9,538 nucleotides of DNA from an uncultured Lachnospiraceae bacterium (GTDB lineage Bacteria; Bacillota; Clostridia; Lachnospirales; Lachnospiraceae): positions 1-9,538 of the forward strand of contig CADCQV010000374.1 of assembly GCA_902803625.1 (NCBI GenBank). The letters run 5' to 3'. Made by a program: the position numbers and the translations under genes. Positions 1-8,100 of the stretch are shown in pieces. The notes under the pieces were generated by a model. The model had not been told where the DNA came from. It made no database searches and saw nothing but the letters and a program-made list of their open reading frames with translations. How positions within the stretch are numbered: position 1 is the stretch's first letter; each line of letters opens with the position of its first letter.

Positions 1-2
1 CT

Positions 3-32
3 GGAAATGCCGGAGCTGAGGAGTTGCTGTAA
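3..32 (+). CDS. C-terminal tail of an unidentified upstream gene (partial)
   Basis: The frame starting at base 3 reads GNAGAEELL and then a TAA at 30-32. It lies 36 bases before a recognisable glf start on the same strand, as expected for the preceding gene of a polysaccharide operon. Nine residues are too few to assign a family. Another frame, ending in TAG at 37-39, is also open, so even the frame choice is uncertain. Confidence 0.25.
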   Translation, partial: GNAGAEELL

Positions 33-68
33 AGCATAGATGATTCGAAATATGGAGCGAGTGGGGAA

Positions 69-224
69 ATGTATGATTACTTAATAGTTGGCGCAGGGCT
101 CTATGGAGCGGTATTTGCCCAGCAGAAAACAGAACAGGGAAAGAAGTGTTTGGTTATTGATCGTCGGGATCAATTTATTTGCACTATATCGCCCAATCCT
201 CTAGTTTTAGCCCAGGGACTCTAG
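69..224 (+). pseudogene. glf: UDP-galactopyranose mutase, N-terminal fragment only
   Basis: Glf is a flavoenzyme that converts UDP-galactopyranose to UDP-galactofuranose for cell-surface glycans. The fragment starts at the ATG at 69, with a GGAG at 54-57 as a plausible ribosome binding site. It reads MYDYLIVGAGLYGAVFA, the dinucleotide-binding GxGxxG motif typical of the Glf N-terminus, and continues to KKCLVIDRRDQ. A normal Glf would then continue with an IGGN-like segment and run to about 360-380 residues. Here the similarity stops near base 172, and the frame continues through unrelated sequence, including the antisense of the vapC 3' end, to a TAG at 222-224, giving 51 codons. The gene is therefore truncated by a real rearrangement or by a chimeric contig join. 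The identification is firm for the first 34 or so residues; the product cannot be functional. Confidence 0.75.
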
Positions 225-585
225 AGAATTCTTCAGTGTTGTGAGTGACCACAGTCAATCCTTTTGTGAGTCCCTGTGCGGCAATCATAACATCATAAGC
301 GCTAATGGGAGTACCTGCGTAAGCTAGAGCGGCGCGCAGATTGCCAAAACAGATGGCATCGGTGTTATCGAATGGCAAAATAGCAAAATTTGACAAGAAG
401 GCATACATTGTTTGACGGGTTCGATCCCCCCATTTGCTCTTGGCAGCACCGTACTCCAGTTCACCTATTGTTATTGGGGATATAGCAATCTCATCTGGCA
501 GAATTGTAAGAAGTTTATTGGTAAGCTTTGGATGACGATTGTTTATGGCATACACACAAATATTTGTGTCAAGCAGATATGTCAT
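184..585 (-). CDS. vapC: VapC-type PIN-domain ribonuclease toxin
   Basis: The product is 133 residues, the usual VapC length. VapC toxins are metal-dependent endoribonucleases that usually cut tRNA or rRNA and are held inactive by VapB. The PIN acidic residues are visible: D6 in the opening LLDTN, E42 in ISPITIGELEYG, D98 in ISAYDVMIAAQ, and the C-terminal VVTHNTEEFSRVPGLKLEDW, in which N116 and neighbouring acids complete the site. The ATG at 585-583 overlaps the vapB TGA (584-582), so translation is probably coupled. A GGAGG at 597-593 lies 7 bases ahead and supports this start. The gene ends in TAG (186-184), only about 12 bases from the point where the glf fragment breaks off. All key residues are present, so the toxin looks intact. 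The RNA target cannot be told from the sequence. Confidence 0.93.
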   Translation of the reverse strand: MTYLLDTNICVYAINNRHPKLTNKLLTILPDEIAISPITIGELEYGAAKSKWGDRTRQTMYAFLSNFAILPFDNTDAICFGNLRAALAYAGTPISAYDVMIAAQGLTKGLTVVTHNTEEFSRVPGLKLEDWAI

Positions 586-821
586 TGCAATTCCTCCCGG
601 ATCGGTATATCGGTAATAAGTGGCTGATCTCTGTCAAAGTTGATATCTTCATCAATGGATCCTATGGTTTGTCTGAGCAGTGCCCAGGGGTCATTGGGAG
701 GAAGCAGGAAGAAACAATCACCTATCTTTTTGATTATGAATTCGGTATTGTCTGTCTGCATTTCTTTTGGGATGCGTATGGCTTGGCTATTGCCGCTTTG
801 AAACACTTTAGCTGTAAACAT
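582..821 (-). CDS. vapB: VapB-type antitoxin, AbrB/SpoVT-like swapped-hairpin DNA-binding
   Basis: The product is 79 residues. Its N-terminal MFTAKVFQSGNSQAIRIPKE is the classic AbrB-fold DNA-binding motif of VagC/VapB antitoxins (KVFxSGNSQAVRIPKE). The C-terminal part, rich in acidic and hydrophobic residues around PWALLRQTIGSIDEDINF, is where this family wraps around and inhibits VapC. The ATG at 821-819 is preceded by AAGGAG at 835-830 with 8-base spacing, a near-ideal ribosome binding site. It is the first gene of a two-gene operon, with vapC following through a 4-base ATGA overlap. By analogy with the family, VapB alone or in complex with VapC should repress its own promoter, and a suitable palindrome lies directly upstream. 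No frameshift or missing motif is seen. Confidence 0.92.
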   Translation of the reverse strand: MFTAKVFQSGNSQAIRIPKEMQTDNTEFIIKKIGDCFFLLPPNDPWALLRQTIGSIDEDINFDRDQPLITDIPIREELQ

Positions 822-845
822 AAGAATGTCTCCTTTCTTATCGTT

Positions 846-866
846 GTATATACATTGAGTATATAC
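846..866. promoter_or_regulatory. Probable VapBC operator (paired GTATATAC palindromes)
   Basis: Two identical copies of the self-complementary octamer GTATATAC (846-853 and 859-866) flank a 5-base spacer, giving a 21-base near-perfect palindrome. It overlaps the -10 box of the vapB promoter and the likely transcription start. AbrB-fold VapB antitoxins commonly bind such palindromes to autoregulate. The role is inferred; the palindrome is read directly. Confidence 0.7.
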
Positions 867-886
867 CGAGAAAAAAGTGAAGTCAA
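858..886 (-). promoter_or_regulatory. vapBC promoter, sigma70/SigA type
   Basis: On the minus strand the -35 box TTGACT (886-881) and the -10 box TATACT (863-858) are separated by exactly 17 bases. Each differs from consensus at one position. Transcription should start near 851-852, giving a leader of about 30 bases that contains the AAGGAG site of vapB. The -10 box lies within the GTATATAC operator, which fits repression by the VapBC complex. Confidence 0.75.
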
Positions 887-926
887 GAGTGATTGAGATG
901 GCAAAGAAAGAGATGGATTGGGAGTC

Positions 927-956
927 GAACGGGTTCTCACATACTCGTTCTTTTTT
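927..956 (+). terminator. Orphan rho-independent terminator on the + strand
   Basis: Bases 927-934 (GAACGGGT) pair with 943-950 (ACTCGTTC) in an 8-bp stem with one G-U wobble and an 8-base loop, followed at once by six T residues (951-956). The wobble pair and the T-run both point to function on the + strand; on the minus strand the wobble becomes a C-A mismatch and no T-run follows. No + strand gene lies upstream after the glf fragment, so it may be left over from a lost gene or limit antisense transcription over vapBC. The rest of the 822-976 gap holds only the vapBC promoter region. Confidence 0.45.
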
Positions 957-976
957 CCATGTTCAAATAATCTCCA

Positions 977-2155
977 TTACTTGATCTTATTCACATACTC
1001 CGTTGTTGATCCAAGTGTCATCGTAGCCGGATCGATCCCGGAGAGTAGCATGAATTCCTGGAATACCTGCTTCATTTCCTTTTTCACTTCCTTGTCATTT
1101 GAAACAGAAGTATCTTTCTCCGTGCGGTTAAGCCTGTGTCTTGCTATATAGGCAGAGAGCACAAGGAGTCTTCCGCAGTACTGGTTCCATGATATCTTTG
1201 AACTGCCGATCTTTAGCTTCCCCTCGATGCTGATATCATGACCTTCCGGTACCTTTATCTGATCTTCGAAACAGCTTAATTTACTTTCCAGATTTCTGTT
1301 CCCTTTTATTCCGTACTCATTTATGGAAAGCGGATTAAATGTACTGCGGATTCTGTACAGATACCTGAAAGCGTCAGTCGGTTCCGCAGCTGTGCCGAAT
1401 CCCTGCTTAAGGTTAAGGGTGGTCGGGAGCTTTTCATCCTTCATGGTGATATCCTTGATCTTTTCAGAGAAACCGTCGATGAATTCCTTAAGGAGCTCCG
1501 GACTTGTCTTCTTGCTGTTTGCATATATCACTATATTTTCCAGACGATGATCCTTAAGGCCTGTACTCAGCTTAAAGTCAAATGCTCCCCGGAACTTTTT
1601 ATTATTTTCGTCCTTCAGGAACTCCGTAAGCCTCGAAACCATTTCATTCTGACCTTCCTCTTTTACAGTCACATATATGCGGACATCCGGGGTTGCTCCG
1701 GCATTCTTCTCATCCTCCGCTGTTTTCTTTCCAAAATAGATAAAGCCATCATTTTCTTTTATAGCATCCAGATTATTATGATCAATATGGATCCTTGGTG
1801 AAGTCTGGATAACTACAAATCCTGAGTCATCCATTACTTCCTTCGTAAGCTGGACCACAAGTTCCTTATATTCTTCCTCGGTTTTCTTATCTACTTGTTT
1901 CCTGGCTTTGCGGCCTACAATACTCTTATTTATGTCTGCAGCCTCATAATAATTATCCTCTATCATATAGTTCATTGCATCCGGATTCAGGAATATCCTA
2001 GCGGTATCCTTGCCGATCACTCCCTTCGATACAAGCTCAAATACCTTTCTAAGCTCCGGGGCAATAAGGGCGTCGAAGCCTTCTTCCCGGGTTTTGATGA
2101 AATTTTTAACTGCCTGGGGTGACGCAGTCTTAAATTTCCCTTCCCCGGATGCAGC
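977..2155 (-). CDS. C-terminal segment of the giant protein, HopA1-like region, separated by two in-frame ambers
   Basis: The open frame has 392 codons ending in TAA (979-977) and is in the same phase as the 2445-residue frame upstream. The only in-frame ATG, GTG or TTG before residue 46 is a GTG at 2020-2018, which would give 347 residues. Its AAGGGA lies directly against the GTG, too close for normal initiation. The 45 codons before it (KFKTASPQAVKNF, FDALIAPELRKVFELVSKG) look protein-coding, which argues that this is a tail of the upstream protein. Numbered from the GTG, residues 112-220 contain DVRIYVTVKEE, a FRGAFDFKL segment, HRLENIVIYA and GFGTAAEP in that order. The pattern recalls HopA1-family type III effectors and related lyase-like domains. 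This is recalled family resemblance, not a search result. It could be an expressed read-through tail, a separately started protein, or a decayed 3' end. Nothing like a terminator follows on the minus strand. Confidence 0.6.
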   Translation of the reverse strand, partial: AASGEGKFKTASPQAVKNFIKTREEGFDALIAPELRKVFELVSKGVIGKDTARIFLNPDAMNYMIEDNYYEAADINKSIVGRKARKQVDKKTEEEYKELVVQLTKEVMDDSGFVVIQTSPRIHIDHNNLDAIKENDGFIYFGKKTAEDEKNAGATPDVRIYVTVKEEGQNEMVSRLTEFLKDENNKKFRGAFDFKLSTGLKDHRLENIVIYANSKKTSPELLKEFIDGFSEKIKDITMKDEKLPTTLNLKQGFGTAAEPTDAFRYLYRIRSTFNPLSINEYGIKGNRNLESKLSCFEDQIKVPEGHDISIEGKLKIGSSKISWNQYCGRLLVLSAYIARHRLNRTEKDTSVSNDKEVKKEMKQVFQEFMLLSGIDPATMTLGSTTEYVNKIK

Positions 2156-2173
2156 CTATTCCTCGATATACTA
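2156..2173 (-). other. Two in-frame amber codons (TAG at 2173-2171 and 2158-2156)
   Basis: In one unbroken phase the minus strand reads ILRRRIR-TAG-YIEE-TAG-AASGEGKF. The distance from the GTG at 9508 to the TAA at 977 is exactly 2844 codons, so no frameshift is involved. Replacing either TAG by Gln, Glu or Lys, each one base away, gives an ordinary helical sequence. No other TAG occurs in the 2843-codon frame, which argues against general reassignment of TAG. Candidate explanations are nonsense mutations, read-through, or an assembly error. Confidence 0.85.
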
Positions 2174-5100
2174 CCTGATCCTTCGCCGAAGGATCTCTAT
2201 CCCTTTTTCATCAAAGGTGAAATCCTCCCTTTCCATTATCCTGTCTAAGAAGCTGCTGTACTCTTTCCGGAAAACGGTACTAAGGGAGCTTCTTTTCTTA
2301 AAGAGGGAATCAAGAACATTTAAGGATCCTTTGGCTTCCATATTGTCGATAACTGAAGCGGCCGCTGTATCTTCAGGCTGCAGCTCCTTAGGACGGAGAG
2401 AGGCTTTCTTCCTTGCCGTTTCTTCCATCTTTTTCCTAAGTATCTCCAGACGTCTTTTGTATTCCTTATCCTCTATATCGATGGAATACCGGTCAAGGAC
2501 CTTCTTGTTGCGAAGCATTCCCTCGTCATTGACGTCATTCTTAAATTTATTAAGGATCTCAGGATTTAAGCTATCAAGCCCCAACAGTCCTCCAATGATA
2601 TTTCCACCAGCGGCCACCTTTCTTGCCAGTTCTTTATCGTTATTTATGATCTCATCCTGTATCCTCTTCTGTACGCTGGCCATTTCATCAACTTCCATAC
2701 TCATGCTGATATTGGAATAACACGAACCACTGTATAGAGGTGAGATGGCGGCATGCAGTTCGCTTATCTCGGTAAACAGATCCTTATTTTCATAGAAAGC
2801 TGTATATACCGCATAATCATGCCTTAGTGCATTTACGCTCTTTACTTTGTCAGATGCATATTCCGGAGGTACCGTAAAACTCTTATCCTGCATCTTTTTC
2901 TCTACGATCTCCGCAACACTTGCATACAGCTCTATCTTCTTTTTCTGGAGTGTACGGATGAAGTCCGGATTTGTTTCTTCCTCCAGGATCCTCTCCGCCG
3001 CAATATGGTACTTTTCCTTTTGTATTCCCTTTATGCCGTATATATCATCTGTCAGGCAGGCCCTCAGGATCTCCAGCTTTTCCTCATTGTCCTTCGCACG
3101 GGAAACCTGTTTTTTAAGCGAACTGTATATGGTAAAGTATTCCTTTTCCTCCTTAAGCTTATACTCTTCATCCGGATCTCCTTTTTTCAGGTTCCCGGTA
3201 TGGTTTGCTCCCTCTATTTCCGTATTCTTTTCAATGAACACAGGGAAAAGCTGCTTATGCTCTTTCCTTAAGGATGATTCAAGCCTTTCACGGTTTTCGG
3301 GCTTTTCCCATTCTTCCTTCGTAAGTATGGTTCTTTGATCTTCGGGAAGATTCTTTTCACGTTCAAGCCTCTTTTGGAGCCCCTGCTTAATGCTTTCAAG
3401 TCTCTCGGAAAAATAAAGATAAGCATCCCTATTAATGAGTCCTCCCGTGATCTTACCAAGGTCATCCACATTAAAGGACATGATCTTCTCCACAAATTCC
3501 CTGTCCAGGAATGGAAGATCGATCGCATTAAAAGAAGGCAGGCTCTTTGTGCCTTTTTTAAGTGCAGAAGCCGTCAGATTCGAGAAAAAGGAACCGGTTT
3601 CATTCAGATATATGCCTGTCACACATTGGACGGTCCTTAGCTGCTCAGGCTGTAATTCAGCCTCTCCTGTGTATTTTTTTATGTAGCTTTCCATGGTTTG
3701 AACGATAAAGTCTTCCTTCGGATCGGAATCAGTGACACCGGCAAGGGCATAAAGGATAGACAGATTGGAAAGCTGCCGCATTGCATCCGGTGAATAGATA
3801 AGCTTTTCTGTTCCTTTGGATGTATCCGTTTTTTCCAGAACCTCCGACATTGATCTGTCAGAATATGCATACCTGGCATCCCTTACCATTCCCCAGTGTC
3901 TTGCACCTTTCCTGTCTTTGCAATATCCCAGTCTGTGCTTTTTCACACATTTTCCCATGCCGAAGTATTCCATGAGGCGTGTGCCGGCTGCGCTGTTTTC
4001 GGAAAACCAGGGAACCGTCTTTGCTTTTTTAAGCAATATGAATGTCTCATTTTTCTCATAGGGTGACTCCGGTGATTTTGTATGGTTTATGTATCCAAGT
4101 CCATCGCTGTCTTTTTTCAGGTCTTCCCAAATCGCTTTTCCGTCCATGGAGTCATATTCGGAAATAAGCGCATCAAGCCTCTCCTTTTTTCCTGCGGAAA
4201 GGGCGTTCTTTAAGAATTCCGGCGTAAGCTTCGAGTGATCCTTAAAGCAGTCACTTGATCTTATCTTATCAAGGAGATCGCAGATCTTTTCCTGGTCATT
4301 CTCCTCATGGAGACCGTTTAAGCTGCAGTCCAGTCTCCAGGAAAGGTCATTTATAAGCTTCAGATATGATCTCTCACTTTTCTGAAGCATGGCTCCTTTG
4401 CTATCCGTGAGCTTATCAATATAAGCCCTCATGGTATCATGTCTTGTGTCCAGACATTTCTTCAGCTGTTTAAGATAGGCTTCGTGCTGCTTCCTGTCCT
4501 TTCTTGGCATTAAGGCGAGCTGTTCCTCCATTTTAAGGAGCTTGTCGAATTCCCCGGGATACTGGATCTTTATCTCCTGCTTTTCAGCTGTGATCTCCTT
4601 CTCTGCGCCCTTTATGATCTCCGGCTTTTTTTCGGTAACTGTCACCGGCTTAATTTCAGGCCGGGCAATACTTTTCTTTTGTGCGCTTCTCTTATTACCC
4701 TTAAGCGGGGACACCTTAAGAGGAATATAAACCTCTCTTCTTATCTTAAGCTCATTATCGTCCGTAACCGCGCCGATACCTTCCTTCCACTGGGGGTTCA
4801 TTCCGTTGATCATGGAAGGCTGCTTCAGAGAATATCCTTCAGCCTCACTGTAATCGAGGTTTGACTGCTCGGCCATTTCCTCCTGCGGGCTTCTAAGATG
4901 TGAAAACCAGGTGATCTCCACGCTTCTTCCTTTGTCACCCCTTTTCATCACCTCGTCGATACTCATTATCTTCTCACTTTTTGGAGAGGAATCGAGGAGA
5001 GTGAGCTTATTTCCGTCTATCCTGATAATGGTCCTGTAGTGCTGCGCATCCATATCCAGAATGGCAACGGGATTTCCTGTAGACAATATACTGCTTACTT

Positions 5101-8100
5101 CATTTAAAAATGCTATTTTCTGCTTATTGAAGAGAATAAGATCTTTTTCCTTATCCTCTTTGCTCTTGTCTACATACTTATTATTCTCGAGTTTCATAAC
5201 GGAAGGAAGGTTGAATACCATGTGGCGGACAGCCATATCCCTGTTGCCGCTTCTTTGTATAAAGAAGTCTGCTGCCTCGAAGATACTTCCGTATTTGGTC
5301 TTCCCCTTTCCCATGTATGTGCGCATTTCCGTAAGGTACAGGTCATATGCGTCTTTTGAGATACCAAGCCCCATCTTATCCACTTCTTCAAAGGATTTGA
5401 CCTCATTTGGAGCAGGTTCATAATTGCGTACATCATACTGGTTGATAAGACGCCTCCCCATAAACTTATTAAAGAGCGCAGCACCGGATACAGCCCAGCA
5501 GTTTCCAAGATCCTGATCAGCATAATCCTTTAGTCCTACATCCGAACTGACCTTATACTGCGGAAGGGGATCCAGTACGACCTTCTTTTCTTTCTCCGAA
5601 ACCACTTCTTTATCCGTCTTTATCTCAGAAATAACAGGCTCGGAAACTATCTCTTTTTCCGTTTTGATCTCAGGCACAACCGGAACCTCTTTCTTTTCGG
5701 ATTCAAGCGGTTCTTCCTTTTTCTCGGGCTCAACCGGGATCTCCTTCTTTTCAGGCTCGGCGGGGATCTCTGCCTTAATAGCCCTCGTTACCCTGACAGG
5801 CTTCCTCCGCATGCCGATGAAGCCAACGGGGACGGTTCCGGTTGACTTATTTTCCTCAGATGAGTCAATGAGAACCGTCCCCATTGACTTATCCAGAAGC
5901 TCAGACTTCTTCAGGATTTCGATCCCGTACAGCTTTTTTAAGGTCTCCCTGCGGTACTCGGTAAATTCAGGCCCGTCAAGATTGATAACCGGATCCATAT
6001 CAGCAAGCATATACTCCATCTCCGAGTGGTCGAATGCAGGTACGGTATTCTCCTTATTCCCGATGTCTTTAAGGTCAAGATAAAACTGATTCTTCTTCAT
6101 GGCCTTTACGACACTGTTGACAAGGACATCAGCCTGGCATGAACGGAATTTATTAAAGGTTTTTTCCGTGATGACGCTCTTATCCTCTTCTGAACGCATA
6201 AGTGACTGGACGGTATCAAGGGCACGCTCGCACACTATGGTCCGCATAAGCCTGGAGCCGAAATATACATTCTCCGTATTAGCGTATGTTTCATCTTCGA
6301 TAAAATCATCACTGTTACCGAGATGATCTATATTTTTTCCCTGGAATCTGTAGTCCCGTATTTTCTCTATCCGGTCTACGATCATTTCATATGCTGCGGC
6401 TTTTTTACCGGACCGCTCCTTTTCGGAAACGTCGATCCCGGCATAGTCTTTTACAAGCCGGATAAAAGTATCGGTATCCTTATCCTTAGGCTTAGCGCCG
6501 GTCATAAATGCCGGATGGAGGTATATGAGCTTCCCTATCAGTTCTGTATCAACTGCTTCTCCTGCCTTTCCTGCCACATTTTTAATAAGCTCATTCTTAC
6601 GACTGTCTGCGTAAGACTCATAAGCACCTATGATCTCCGCGTCTTTCCGGCGTCTTTCTCTTAAACTCTTTATTTCGTCATCAGAATAAATATTCAGCTG
6701 CTTCTTTTTAATGGATACGATTTCCCTTCTTCCATACAGGTGATTTTCTCCCTCTGAAAGAGATTCCTTCCAGATCTTTCTCTCCTTATCCCTGGAGATC
6801 TTCGGACCGTGAAAGTCATACCTTCTTGTGGTTTGGATCTGATCCATGTGAAGTCTGTAGGATGATGAATAAATATCTTTTTCATCATCTTCATAATTTT
6901 CCTTTCCCTCTGCAGGCACATACTTCAAAAATGCGTTGATTCCGTGAGCCTGATAATTGTTATGATAAACGACTGTAGTCGAGTAGTATTTGTAACAGAT
7001 ATTTCTCGCATCGGAAAGATCATCCTCTTTGATGTATCCCGCTTTCGCAAGATAATCCGCCATATTAAAGTGTCTGTCTCCATCTTTGCACAGATACTCA
7101 TTTGTCATCTCGTTCATTTCCTGGCTGAAGCATGATCTCTCATACATAAACCGCTTTGAGGCTCCGAGTGAATGTACAAAGTTACCTGCAGGAAGCTGGG
7201 TCGGGAGTGTGCCATAGGTACTTTCATATCGCTTCACGGAATTGTATTCCAGATAAAAGAGCTTCGCCATACTGTTTAGCCACCTGTCTTTTACATAGGC
7301 AAAGACCTGCGGGTCATTAAGATCCGGTTTATGATCCCTGATAACGGTAAAACCGTCTGCTATCTCCAGGATCTCTTCAACGGGCATATCCTTTCCGAAA
7401 TTCATGACAATATTGTTTACCAGCCGTGCAGGAACTGTATGTATGGCCAGTTCTTCTCCGGTAACGGGATCCACCAGCTTAAAATGTGCAATATCAAGTA
7501 TCTTTTCCAATGCATCATACATTTTCTGCTGTTTATCATTTAAGATTGATAACGTTGTTTTTTTGGACTGTTTTCTGATATGGTGGTACCTTCTTATCAT
7601 TGCGATGTGATCTTTGACCGCTTCTGTCTCATACTCGGCGGCTTCAGGGAAGATCTGCTCCCCATCCTTACTGTCCTGGATCGTCATTTCTATCTCGGGA
7701 ACAGTGATCATCCCATTCGACATTTCGATAATCTTATAAAAGTATCTTTTTATTTCATAATCCACTTCCACGGCGTATGAAGCCTCAGCCTTCTTCAGAT
7801 CCGGCTTTCCATAGAGATATGATCTCCTTTGGGATTTTCCTTCCAGGTCTCTTAAGACGTCTTCCATACCGGAGTCATCGCGGCTTCCGGTTCTTCCTGA
7901 CCTTACACGTTCCGCACACTCTGCCGTGATCCTTATAAGGTCTGAAACATACCTTTCATCTTCTGAAGACTTTTCGTTTATGTCTGCCGAGAGTTCCTCA
8001 TCATAATGACTGATAAAGTAAGGGTCATTGATAAGGATGGAGCGTACCCTGAAGTAGTCTGATATATTAAGGAGATGGTTAAGCTTCTTTCTCACGATAG

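Noticed and set aside
528..896. 122-codon + strand frame across vapBC and its promoter
   Set aside because: It is antisense to vapB and vapC, whose motifs, ribosome binding sites and overlap are convincing; the product has no recognisable motif.
915..940. tRNA T-loop-like GTTCGACTC on the minus strand (possible tRNA remnant or attachment site)
   Set aside because: The five-base T stem does not pair beyond the closing G-C, and no other cloverleaf arm can be found; the same bases are better explained by the + strand terminator.
2010..2720. A 236-codon open frame on the + strand, and many shorter + strand frames along the giant gene
   Set aside because: They lie antisense to a long, clearly coding minus-strand frame, have low-complexity Ser/Phe/Leu-rich products typical of antisense shadows, and show no domains.
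5582..5886. CRISPR-like repeat array
   Set aside because: The periodicity is a coding tandem repeat without unique spacers, and the inverted repeat beside it is a single element.
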